Both the position numbers and the translations under genes were made by a program. Positions 36,337-44,882 of a stretch of DNA of 64,000 nt are shown piece by piece. The stretch comes from Clostridium sp. Its GTDB lineage: Bacteria; Bacillota; Clostridia; Clostridiales; Clostridiaceae. The stretch's first letter is position 1. The number at the start of each line of letters is the position of its first letter. The notes under the pieces were generated by a model, which worked only from the letters and a program-made list of their open reading frames with translations, did no database searches and was not told the origin of the DNA. The stretch lies in the NCBI RefSeq assembly GCF_016650035.1, contig NZ_JAENWM010000009.1:1-64000 (forward strand), in the 5' to 3' direction.

Positions 36337-37335
36337 ATGAATGGATTATTTATATGCGAAAATCTTCAAAAGATTATTTTAGAAAGCGGTACATTATATG
36401 GACATGTTCACTCTGTATTTAAAAATGCATGCAATATTGAGTGCGGTGATTTATTCATAACACTCTTGTGCAAACAGAAAAAAATGTCCCCAATGAGTGT
36501 AATTGTGGATGGGTTAGGACAAGTTGACTTTAATAATCTAAATATCACACAAGGTTTGATATTTGAATTTACTACAAGTAAAATTCATTGCAGACAAATT
36601 AATTTATTTATATCCATGAGTGGTGCTGAAAAGTGGTCTTCACTGGTTGATACCAATATTTTATACTGCCTAGAGCACAAGATTTTAGAGAACATAAAAA
36701 TTATTGGACAAGGGTTAAAAACACATGGAAAGTACTATGTTATGGGGTCACTCACAAATATGCTTGCAGATGAACTACCAGAACTTGAATTGGGTTTCCT
36801 TCCTGAATGTGATTTTGATGAAAGTTTTGAATTTATAAAGGGCAGGTTTATGGATTTTATTTATGCAGTAATAAATGGATATGAGGATGGCATAGGATAT
36901 ACAGCACAGTATGTTATAGGGTTTGGATGTGGACTTACCCCATCAATGGATGATTTTATTAGTGGCTTAATGATTGCGTACATATATATGGGAAGTTATT
37001 ATAAATTAAATTCTCGGAAAATATACGAATTCAACAGTAAAATTATTAGTAGTGGCCTTCAAAAAACAACTAGAGTTAGCGCTGAAATGTTGAAACATTC
37101 ATCAGTGGGGGAGACAAATGAGGCTGTACAAGATTTAATGGAAGCAATTCTGAATCTTAATAATGATACCAATGATGAAAACCATAGAAATATTATTAAA
37201 GGTTTAAGAGAAGTTATTGAATACGGTGAAACATCAGGAACTGACACAGCACTTGGAATTTACGTGGGACTTAGAATTTTGACTAAATTAAAGTATAGGA
37301 GGGTTTGGATAAATGAATCATTGTGCGGAAATTAG
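36337..37335 (+). CDS. allH: DUF2877 protein, AllH/YlbF-like carbamoyltransferase component
   Basis: Protein of 332 residues with the DUF2877 core: GFGCGLTPSMDDFISGLMIAYIYM near residue 207 and TSGTDTALGIYVGLRILTK near the C-terminus. The E. coli homologue YlbF (AllH) has been reported with FdrA and YlbE as a component of oxamate carbamoyltransferase in allantoin breakdown. The ATG at 36337 follows AAAGGG by 9 nt; an earlier in-frame ATG has no ribosome site. Overlaps the next gene by 23 nt. First gene of the island's operon. Confidence 0.85.
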   Translation: MNGLFICENLQKIILESGTLYGHVHSVFKNACNIECGDLFITLLCKQKKMSPMSVIVDGLGQVDFNNLNITQGLIFEFTTSKIHCRQINLFISMSGAEKWSSLVDTNILYCLEHKILENIKIIGQGLKTHGKYYVMGSLTNMLADELPELELGFLPECDFDESFEFIKGRFMDFIYAVINGYEDGIGYTAQYVIGFGCGLTPSMDDFISGLMIAYIYMGSYYKLNSRKIYEFNSKIISSGLQKTTRVSAEMLKHSSVGETNEAVQDLMEAILNLNNDTNDENHRNIIKGLREVIEYGETSGTDTALGIYVGLRILTKLKYRRVWINESLCGN

Positions 37336-38881
37336 AAAAAATACTTATTATGATTCTGTGGCACTAATGTTAATAACTAAGGAAATTAAAAAAATGCCAA
37401 ATGTCAAAGAAGTTATAGTTGGTATGGGAACAGATCTGAATAAAGAGCTAACAGAAAATCTGAACTTATCAAATGATGCAATAAGGGCAATTACACCTAA
37501 TGATTTTTTCATAGCAGCATGGAGTGATGAGGAAAACGCCATTAAAATCATTGTTGAAAAGGTTGATGAATTATTAAATGTAAGGGCCAAGGATAATGAC
37601 TCGGTGGAAGAATATAAACCCAAAACTCTTAGCTCTGCAGTTAAGCATCTTGAGGGAGCCAACATGGCGATTATATCATTACCTGGAAAATATGCCGCAT
37701 ATGAAGCTAAGAGTGCATTGAACAATAACCTTCATGTAATGTTATTTAGTGATAATGTCACAGTGGAAGAAGAAATTGAACTTAAAAAAATAGGCAGAGA
37801 TAAGGGATTACTAGTTATGGGACCAGATTGTGGAACTGCAATTATTAATGGCGTCCCACTTTGTTTTGCAAATGTTGTTAGGCGGGGAGATATAGGGATT
37901 GTAGGGGCCTCTGGTACAGGAACGCAGGAGGTTACTGTTATTATAGATAAAATGGGTGGTGGAGTATCCCAGGTTATCGGAACAGGAGGAAGAGATCTTA
38001 AGAGTTCAGTTGGCGGAATTATGATGATTGAGGGTTTCAAAGCTCTAATCCATGATGATGAAACAAAGGTTATAGTGTTAATATCTAAACCACCAGCACC
38101 GGAAGTAGCGGAAAAGATATTAAATATGGTAAAAACCACAGATAAGCCAGTTGTTGTAAGTTTTATAGGTGGCGATAGAAATGATATAGAAAAGCATGGT
38201 GCACACTCATGTTTAAATCTAGAGGATGCAGCGAGAAAGGCAGTAATGTTATCAGAAGGAAAGAAAATAAGTGATTTTACTAGTTTTACACTATCGGATG
38301 CGGAAATAGAAGAAATTGTCCAAGGTGAATGCAAAAAGTTTAATAGTGGACAGAAGTATTTAAGAGCACTATACACAGGTGGAACCTTAGCAGATGAAGC
38401 GATGAAGATGCTAGGAAAAGATGGCTATAGAATATATTCTAATATCCCATTGTCACCTAATCTTAAACTAGATGATGTACACATTAGTAAAGAACACACA
38501 TGTGTTGACCTAGGTGACGATGATTTCACTGTTGGAAAACCACATCCAATGATAGACCCAGTGGCTAGGGTAGAAAGACTTCCGATGGAAGCATTAGACC
38601 AAGAAGTTGCAATAGTGATTATGGATTTTGTGCTGGGTTATGGATCAAACATAGATCCAGCAGGGGAAATGCTTGAAGCTATAATAGATGCGAAAAAGAC
38701 TATGAAAAACAAAAACAATTATTTATGTGTAATCGGGTACATATGTGGTACGTATGGAGACCCTCAAGATTACAAAAACCAGTGTGAAAAGTTAGAAAGT
38801 GCAGGAGTTATACTAATGCCTTCTAATGCTCAAGCTGTTAAACTATCCTCATTAATTCTTGGAAGATTAAATAAAATATAA
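37313..38881 (+). CDS. fdrA: FdrA/AllF-like CoA-ligase-fold protein
   Basis: Protein of 522 residues related to the alpha subunit of succinyl-CoA synthetase. It has Rossmann and ligase features (VGASGTGTQEVTVIIDKMGGG near residue 197, IGTGGRDLKSSVGG near 222) and a second domain with LRALYTGGTLADEAM near 347. E. coli FdrA (AllF) belongs to the three-part oxamate carbamoyltransferase. AGGAGGG lies 9 nt before the ATG. Together with AllH and AllG it would cleave oxalurate or a similar ureido acid to carbamoyl phosphate. Confidence 0.88.
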   Translation: MNHCAEIRKNTYYDSVALMLITKEIKKMPNVKEVIVGMGTDLNKELTENLNLSNDAIRAITPNDFFIAAWSDEENAIKIIVEKVDELLNVRAKDNDSVEEYKPKTLSSAVKHLEGANMAIISLPGKYAAYEAKSALNNNLHVMLFSDNVTVEEEIELKKIGRDKGLLVMGPDCGTAIINGVPLCFANVVRRGDIGIVGASGTGTQEVTVIIDKMGGGVSQVIGTGGRDLKSSVGGIMMIEGFKALIHDDETKVIVLISKPPAPEVAEKILNMVKTTDKPVVVSFIGGDRNDIEKHGAHSCLNLEDAARKAVMLSEGKKISDFTSFTLSDAEIEEIVQGECKKFNSGQKYLRALYTGGTLADEAMKMLGKDGYRIYSNIPLSPNLKLDDVHISKEHTCVDLGDDDFTVGKPHPMIDPVARVERLPMEALDQEVAIVIMDFVLGYGSNIDPAGEMLEAIIDAKKTMKNKNNYLCVIGYICGTYGDPQDYKNQCEKLESAGVILMPSNAQAVKLSSLILGRLNKI

Positions 38882-38895
38882 AGGAGGGGTGGAAA

Positions 38896-40299
38896 GTGGC
38901 AGAGATAAATAAATTATTTGGTGTGAAACTTAGTGTTGTAAATCTAGGATTAGAGTCTTTTAATAAAGACTTAAAAAAGCAAAATGTACAGAGCGTGCAT
39001 GTTAGTTGGAGACCGCCAAGCAAGGCTTGTAAAAAACTTTCTAGTTTAGATGGAATAAGTGAAAAAATAAGAGAAGCAAACAAAGAGGCAATGGGCAGAC
39101 TGCTTGCAGCTCAACCAATAATTGTTGGTATCGGTAAGGCTGGTACTGATATTCCAGGCATGACAAAGCATACAATTCTTCATGCAGGTCCACCAATAAC
39201 ATGGGATAGAATGAGTGAACCAGTTAAAGGGGCAATAATAGGTGGGTTAATATATGAAGAGCTTGCTACAAACGAAGAGAATGCAAGAACTTTAGCAGCC
39301 TCTGGAGAAATTATCTTTGAACCATGTCATCATCACAATACAGTAGGACCGATGGCAGGAGTTGTAACTTATTCAATGCCTGTTTGGAAGCTTCAAAACA
39401 AGACCTTTGGAAATTATGCATATTGTACTCTAAACGAGGGTCTTGGAAAAGTTCTAAGGTTTGGAGCTTTTAGCTCAGAGGTAATTGAAAAACTAAACTG
39501 GATGGAATCAGTACTAGCACCTGTAATTACTGACGCTATTACTTTAAAGGGTAGTATTGATGTTAAAACAATACTAGCACAAGCGATTCAGATGGGTGAT
39601 GAGGGACATAACAGAAATAAAGCAGGAACTTCACTATTATTTAGGGAGCTTGCACCATTTATAGTCAGAACCAATTTCTCAGATGACATAAAAGCAGATG
39701 TGTTAACCTTCATAGATAAAAATGATCACTTCTTTTTAAATATTTCCATGCCAGCATGCAAATGCAGCTTGGACCCACTAGAAAACATAAAATATAGTAC
39801 AGTGGTGTGTGCCATGTCAAGAAATGGTACTGATTTTGGCATTAGAGTAGCTGGAACTGGAAGTGAGTGGTTTACAGCACCTTGTGAAATAGTTGATGGC
39901 TTATATTTTCCAGGCTTTGATGAGACGGATGCAAATCCCGATTTAGGAGATAGTACAATAGCTGAAACAGCAGGAATAGGGGGATTTGCTATGGCAACGG
40001 CTCCTGCCATTGTTCAATTCGTAGGGGGGACCCCAAAGGATGCCATAAACTATACAACTAGTATGTATGAAATTACCTGCGCTGAAAATAATGCTTTTAA
40101 GATGCCGAACATGAATTTCAGAGGCACACCTACAGGAATAGATATTAGAAAAGTTATTGAAACAGGAATTTTACCAATTATAAATACCGGAGTTGCATGC
40201 AATAGAGCAGGTATTGGTCAAGTAGGTGCAGGTATAGTTCATCCTCCAATGAAATGTTTTGAAGATGCACTTACTTCTTTTATAAAGAAAACAATCTAA
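38896..40299 (+). CDS. allG: DUF1116 protein, AllG/YlbE-like carbamoyltransferase component
   Basis: Protein of 467 residues of the DUF1116 (YlbE) family, with conserved stretches GPPITWDRMSEPVKGAIIGG near residue 98, FEPCHHHNTVGPMAG near 136, GDEGHNRNKAGTSLL near 234 and RNGTDFGIRVAGTG near 311. E. coli YlbE (AllG) is the third oxamate carbamoyltransferase component. GTG start with AGGAGGGG upstream. It follows fdrA by 14 nt. Confidence 0.87.
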   Translation: MAEINKLFGVKLSVVNLGLESFNKDLKKQNVQSVHVSWRPPSKACKKLSSLDGISEKIREANKEAMGRLLAAQPIIVGIGKAGTDIPGMTKHTILHAGPPITWDRMSEPVKGAIIGGLIYEELATNEENARTLAASGEIIFEPCHHHNTVGPMAGVVTYSMPVWKLQNKTFGNYAYCTLNEGLGKVLRFGAFSSEVIEKLNWMESVLAPVITDAITLKGSIDVKTILAQAIQMGDEGHNRNKAGTSLLFRELAPFIVRTNFSDDIKADVLTFIDKNDHFFLNISMPACKCSLDPLENIKYSTVVCAMSRNGTDFGIRVAGTGSEWFTAPCEIVDGLYFPGFDETDANPDLGDSTIAETAGIGGFAMATAPAIVQFVGGTPKDAINYTTSMYEITCAENNAFKMPNMNFRGTPTGIDIRKVIETGILPIINTGVACNRAGIGQVGAGIVHPPMKCFEDALTSFIKKTI

Positions 40300-40321
40300 A
40301 TTTATTAACAGGGGGTATATT

Positions 40322-41113
40322 ATGAATATTATTGATGCTTTTAAAAATGTAAAAATGTATGATTTAACTCAGAAAATTAGTCATTTAACACCAGCATGGC
40401 CAACCTATGAGCCACTGGAAATTAAATTTTTCAAAAGACTCTCATCCAATGGTGCAAATGGGCAGGTTCTAACTCATTCAAATCATGTTGGTACTCATCT
40501 TGACGGTTCACTACATTTTTGTACACACGGACGCGATATAGCAAGTATTCCATTAGAAGAACTTGTGGCACCGGGCGTTGTTGTTGATATATCAGATATA
40601 GCTGAGGATTATGGGATTTATACTTCAAAAGACATAATGGATAGAGCTGATGTTAGAAAAGGTGATATTTTAATTATCCATACTGGCTATAATAAATATG
40701 GTTGGGATGAGCCAGGGGCTGACGAGGAAAGAGCAATGATGAGACATCCAGGGCCTACAAAAGAATTTTCGGATTGGTGTAAGCTAATGGAATTTAAATG
40801 GATAGGCGTTGATTGTGGTTCCGCTGATCATCCAATGAACACAAAGATTCGTGAATGGGCTCCAAAGGAAGCTAGAAGAGCAGAAAAATATTTACAAGCC
40901 AAGTATGGTAAAGGCATTGAAGATTTTTGGCCAGAAGATGATTATCAATTAATGCATTATGATTTATTTCCATTAAATATTATTCATGCTGAAAATGTTG
41001 GTGGAGATATCGATAAGGTGTTGGGCAAAAGATTAATAATAGGATGTTTTCCATGGAGATTCGAAGGTGGGGAATCTTGTATATCTCGTATTGTAGCATT
41101 TGATGCAGAGTAA
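40322..41113 (+). CDS. Cyclase-family metal-dependent hydrolase
   Basis: Protein of 263 residues in the family of kynurenine formamidase and isatin hydrolase. The metal motif is HVGTHLDGSLHF near residue 57 (HxGTHxD...H; the usual Pro after Asp is absent), with later GVDCGSADHP near 161 and HAENVGGDIDKV near 221. Members hydrolyse amides, often opening lactam or imide rings. Here it may form the ureido substrate for the AllFGH-like enzyme, for example by opening a cyclic ureide. That role is inference. Confidence 0.85.
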   Translation: MNIIDAFKNVKMYDLTQKISHLTPAWPTYEPLEIKFFKRLSSNGANGQVLTHSNHVGTHLDGSLHFCTHGRDIASIPLEELVAPGVVVDISDIAEDYGIYTSKDIMDRADVRKGDILIIHTGYNKYGWDEPGADEERAMMRHPGPTKEFSDWCKLMEFKWIGVDCGSADHPMNTKIREWAPKEARRAEKYLQAKYGKGIEDFWPEDDYQLMHYDLFPLNIIHAENVGGDIDKVLGKRLIIGCFPWRFEGGESCISRIVAFDAE

Positions 41114-41150
41114 TTATTGAAAAAATATGGATTTGAAAGGATGATAAATA

Positions 41151-41825
41151 ATGATAGTAGATAAAATGGAACAAAGCCTTAGACCAGCTGAAACAAAAAT
41201 GGTACCTTATCCACCTAAGTATATTACCATGGCTACTGGAGAAAAATTAGTAATTCGTCAAATAACAAGAGAGGAAGTTCCACATATTCTCGAAGCGGTT
41301 ATGCCTCTTATGACAGTTGAAAAAGATTTTTATGACATAGTTGCATCTAGAATTTATGCAGAGCTTTTAGGTTATTACAGGTATAGAGTGAAGGATGAAT
41401 ATTGCCTAATCGGAACAATAGATGGTGTGCTCGTGGGACTAGTAAATGGTCGTATGATTGATGATAAAGTAGGAGTATCTCATCATACAATGACACTGAA
41501 ACAGGGACTTAGAATAGGAGCACAATTATTTGCTGCTAAAATGGAATATCATTTGGATTTCTTGAATCAGGAAGAAGTATTAATTGTAGCTGAGAGCCCA
41601 AACGGATTTAAGAGATGGATGATTGAATATGAACTTGAATCAAGACCAGAAACTTGGCACGAATTAGGGGGAGTCCCAACCTATGTTTTAACTAAAGCAT
41701 TATGGGAAAAACATAAAGCAAATAAATCAGGTGGTCGTCGCCCCGTAAAGGAAGAGCTACTTAAAACTGCAGACCATCCAATTCTTCCATCAACTTATTC
41801 TCAAATCCCAGGATATAAAAGATGA
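41151..41825 (+). CDS. Unrecognised protein in AllFGH-thiolase operon
   Basis: I do not recognise this 224-residue protein with confidence. It is soluble, with no signal peptide. The segment LVIRQITREEVPHILEAVMPLM followed by a beta-rich CLIGTIDGVLVGLVNGRMI has a faint GNAT acetyltransferase look, but no clear acetyl-CoA loop is visible. The C-terminus is basic and Pro-rich. It overlaps the thiolase-like gene by 4 nt (ATGA), so the two products are likely made together and may act in one pathway. Confidence 0.8.
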   Translation: MIVDKMEQSLRPAETKMVPYPPKYITMATGEKLVIRQITREEVPHILEAVMPLMTVEKDFYDIVASRIYAELLGYYRYRVKDEYCLIGTIDGVLVGLVNGRMIDDKVGVSHHTMTLKQGLRIGAQLFAAKMEYHLDFLNQEEVLIVAESPNGFKRWMIEYELESRPETWHELGGVPTYVLTKALWEKHKANKSGGRRPVKEELLKTADHPILPSTYSQIPGYKR

Positions 41826-43018
41826 GAGAAGTTGGTATTGTAGGAGTAGGTCATAGTAAATTCGGTAAAATGTCGGATGGAACATTTACTGATTTGCTTA
41901 GTATGGCTGCTGTGGAGGCGCTAGATGATGCTGGTGTGAAAACAGGTAACGGCCATGGCATTGATCAGGTTTTTGTAGCAACAATGGGTGCAGGGATACT
42001 TAATAAGCAAAGTGGTATTGCATCGGCACTTGTGGATTATTTGAATTTAAGACCAGCAATGGCTGAAACAATTGAAAATGGTCCAGCCTCAGGAGCATCC
42101 GCTATAAAACTAGGATATATGGCTATAGCCAGTGGAATGTGTGACTGTGTGCTTGTAGTTGGTGGAGAAATGATGAGGGTTGTTAGCGGCTGGGAAGGTA
42201 CAGATTTTGTTGCCACAATGCTTCACCCAGAGGCAGAATATAACTATGGGTTAACACTCCCGGCCTTTGCAGGGCTCTTTACAAAATTATGTATGGATAA
42301 GTATGGAATAACAGAAAAGGATTTATCCATAGTGGCAGTTAAAAATCACGAGAATGCGGTGAATAACCCAGTAGCACATATACATGTGGTGCCTAATCTT
42401 TATTGTATAACAGAGGATGAGGATGCAAATATAATAAATCCATATGTTGCAGAGCCACTTCGTATGTACCATTGTTGTCCTGTATCTGACGGGTCAGCAG
42501 CAGTTTTATTATGTGCCATGGACAAAGCAGATAAATTCAAGAGAAAACCAATAAAAATAGCAGGAATAGGTCAAGCCACAGACACCCATGCGGTAGCTGA
42601 AAGAGAAGTCCCTACGGATTTACTTGCTGTTAGGCTTTCCGCGCAAATGGCCTATAAAATGTCAGGACTTACGGCGCAAGATATGGATGTTGCAGAGCTT
42701 CATGATGCATTCCAAATACTAGAGATAGTTGAATCTGAAGAGGTTGGATTTTTCGAGAGAGGTAAGGGTCATATAGCAGCTCGAAATGGACAAACAAAGA
42801 TTGGTGGTAAAATCCCAATTAACACCTCGGGAGGCTTAAAAGCAAAGGGGCATCCACTTGGCGCAACTGGAGTTTCCCAGGTTGTAGAAATTGTAAAGCA
42901 ACTAAGGGGGGAAGCTACGGGACGTCAAGTAGAGGGTGCTAAAGCTGGCCTTTGCGTTAACTTTGGTGGTTTCGGAAATAATGTTGTTGCAACGATACTC
43001 ACTAAGGAGGAATCATAA
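41822..43018 (+). CDS. Thiolase-fold (SCP2-type) protein lacking nucleophilic Cys
   Basis: Thiolase-superfamily protein of 398 residues. Late motifs are kept: ELHDAFQ with His294 and GGLKAKGHPLGATG with His344. The usual ENACASG nucleophile loop instead reads ENGPASG, with Pro88 at the Cys position, so normal Claisen thiolysis is unlikely. The next gene is a DUF35 zinc-ribbon/OB protein. Thiolase-DUF35 pairs are known both in HMG-CoA synthesis complexes and in Cys-less steroid side-chain aldolases (Ltp2-ChsH2). A C-C lyase or aldolase is therefore a reasonable guess. Confidence 0.87.
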   Translation: MREVGIVGVGHSKFGKMSDGTFTDLLSMAAVEALDDAGVKTGNGHGIDQVFVATMGAGILNKQSGIASALVDYLNLRPAMAETIENGPASGASAIKLGYMAIASGMCDCVLVVGGEMMRVVSGWEGTDFVATMLHPEAEYNYGLTLPAFAGLFTKLCMDKYGITEKDLSIVAVKNHENAVNNPVAHIHVVPNLYCITEDEDANIINPYVAEPLRMYHCCPVSDGSAAVLLCAMDKADKFKRKPIKIAGIGQATDTHAVAEREVPTDLLAVRLSAQMAYKMSGLTAQDMDVAELHDAFQILEIVESEEVGFFERGKGHIAARNGQTKIGGKIPINTSGGLKAKGHPLGATGVSQVVEIVKQLRGEATGRQVEGAKAGLCVNFGGFGNNVVATILTKEES

Positions 43019-43020
43019 TT

Positions 43021-43353
43021 ATGGAAGAGAAAATGTATGCCTATAAATGTACAGCTTGTGGTGAACTTCATCATCCGAAGCATTATGTATGTAAAAAGTG
43101 TGAAAATAGAGAGTTTGAGGAGGTCCCACTAGGAGGAGAGGCAACACTTGTAACCTATACAAAAGTATATAATCTTCCAGAGGGATACATGAAACCATAT
43201 ATGAGTTTTGGAATTGTTAAATTTACAAACGGCCTTGTTGTGAGTGGACAACTTGAAGTAGAAAACCCTGAAATAGGAATGAAACTTACGTCAACGGTAG
43301 GAGTTGTAAAAGAAGGAATAGGAAAGGACCATTATGGATTCATCTTTATTTAA
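43021..43353 (+). CDS. DUF35 zinc-ribbon/OB-fold protein
   Basis: Protein of 110 residues. The N-terminal rubredoxin-like zinc ribbon is CTACGELHHPKHYVCKKC (two CxxC pairs), followed by an OB-fold with GEATLVTYTKVYNLPEGY and PYMSFGIVKFTNGLVVSGQL. Such proteins bind thiolase-fold partners and may channel acyl-CoA. It begins 3 nt after the thiolase-like stop, with AAGGAGG upstream, and closes the operon at a hairpin. Confidence 0.9.
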   Translation: MEEKMYAYKCTACGELHHPKHYVCKKCENREFEEVPLGGEATLVTYTKVYNLPEGYMKPYMSFGIVKFTNGLVVSGQLEVENPEIGMKLTSTVGVVKEGIGKDHYGFIFI

Positions 43354-43364
43354 AGACAGGTAAT

Positions 43365-43401
43365 GAAAGTGACAGTTAATTTCTTATTAACTGTCACTTT
43401 C
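43365..43401 (+). terminator. Hairpin ending the AllFGH-thiolase operon
   Basis: Perfect 16-bp stem (43365-43380 and 43386-43401) with a 5-nt loop. The following T tract is weak, so some read-through to the permease is possible. Confidence 0.7.
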
Positions 43402-43516
43402 ACTATAAAATATTAAAAAATAATTAACCATATTTAGTGAATTTAATACATATATATTAACTAGGGAACTTTTCAAATTAGAAAATTTACATACTAATAT
43501 ATAAGGAGAATATTAT

Positions 43517-44773
43517 ATGGTAAATAACCCTAACAATACTAAAGGAAATGAAAAATCAAACTTCTTAAAAATGTCTAGAAAAACTATTTTAGCTATCCAA
43601 CATTTAATAGCAATGTTTGGAGCTACAGTTTTGGTTCCCATACTAACTGGGCTAGATCCATCAGTGGCATTAGTCGCCGCAGGGGTAGGTACTCTCATAT
43701 TCCATTTATGTACTAAGGGAAAGGTACCCGTATTTTTAGGTTCTTCCTTTGCATTTATCCCTGTAATAATTACAGTAAAGGAAATGTACAAAGGAGATTT
43801 GACTTATGCTCAAGGAGGTATAGTAGTAGCTGGTTTTATTTATGTAATCGTTTCCTTGTTCATTAAAAAAATTGGTATAAATAGAATCAAGAAAATTTTG
43901 CCACCACAAGTAATAGGCCCGATGATAATACTAATAGGATTAAATTTAATCCCAGTTGCAATTGATATGGCCAAAGTTAAAATATGGATTGCAGCTATAA
44001 CTTTAGGTACAGCGCTTTTAATAACATTTAAAGGTAGCGGTTTCTTAAAGCAAATATCGATTTTATGTGGTGTTGTCGTAGGATATTTAGTGTGTCTTGC
44101 AATAGGGTTTGTTGATACCTCTATTATTAGTCAATCGGCTATAGTTTCAATACCAAAATTTACTTTCCCCAAATTTGAATTAGGTGCTATAGCAATTATT
44201 ACTCCAGTTGTGCTTGCTGTTTTCATGGAGCATGTTGGGGATATAACCACTAACGGTCAAGTAGTAGGGAAAGATTTTATTAAGGACCCAGGTTTAAATC
44301 GTACACTACTGGGAGATGGATTAGCTACACTATTTTCTGGTTTCATAGGAGGCCCTGCTAATACTACTTATAGTGAAAATACAGGAGTTTTAGCAATTAC
44401 AAAAAATTATGATCCATCAATTTTAAGACTTACTGCTATATTTGCAATTTTTCTTGGATTTGTTGCAAAAGTTGGGGGAGTTCTAAGGTCAATTCCTGTG
44501 CCGGTAATGGGTGGAATAAGTTTAATGCTCTTTATGATGATTGCACTTATAGGTGTTAAAAATATGAAAACCAATATCAAAAAGTATGATGCAGGAATTG
44601 TAATAGTAATAGCTACAATGTTAATTTTAGGCCTTGGAACAACTTATCTACAAAAATATACAGGGATTAATTTGGGAATACCTATAAATGAAAACGTTAC
44701 GATTTCAGGACTTAGTCTTGCTGCAATAGTTGGGATTATATTAAATGCAATATTAAATAGAAATAAGCAATAA
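43517..44773 (+). CDS. NCS2-family uracil/xanthine-type permease (UraA-like)
   Basis: Nucleobase:cation symporter of 418 residues. It shows AIQHLIAMFGATVLVPILTGL near residue 26, the conserved Glu in FMEHVGDIT near 237 and the exact NCS2 signature ENTGVLAITK near 289. More similar in style to UraA/PyrP than to the permease at 192-1532, so the substrate may be uracil, xanthine or another heterocycle. AAGGAG precedes the start. It lies between the AllFGH island and the three-subunit hydroxylase. Confidence 0.9.
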   Translation: MVNNPNNTKGNEKSNFLKMSRKTILAIQHLIAMFGATVLVPILTGLDPSVALVAAGVGTLIFHLCTKGKVPVFLGSSFAFIPVIITVKEMYKGDLTYAQGGIVVAGFIYVIVSLFIKKIGINRIKKILPPQVIGPMIILIGLNLIPVAIDMAKVKIWIAAITLGTALLITFKGSGFLKQISILCGVVVGYLVCLAIGFVDTSIISQSAIVSIPKFTFPKFELGAIAIITPVVLAVFMEHVGDITTNGQVVGKDFIKDPGLNRTLLGDGLATLFSGFIGGPANTTYSENTGVLAITKNYDPSILRLTAIFAIFLGFVAKVGGVLRSIPVPVMGGISLMLFMMIALIGVKNMKTNIKKYDAGIVIVIATMLILGLGTTYLQKYTGINLGIPINENVTISGLSLAAIVGIILNAILNRNKQ

Positions 44774-44790
44774 AAATAACGATTTATCAT

Positions 44791-44825
44791 CCCTCGGACT
44801 GATAGTTCGGGGGCTTTTATAATTT
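44791..44825 (+). terminator. Terminator of the UraA-like permease gene
   Basis: Ten-pair GC-rich stem with two wobble pairs (44791-44800 and 44804-44813), GAT loop, followed by CTTTTAT. Confidence 0.85.
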
Positions 44826-44882
44826 AGATATTATTAAAAAATTAATGTACTCCATATGGTTAGTACAATAAGGGGGTCAATC

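Noticed and set aside
43354-43516. Possible purine riboswitch before the UraA-like permease
   Set aside because: The gap holds a terminator hairpin and AT-rich sequence; none of the conserved purine aptamer core was seen.
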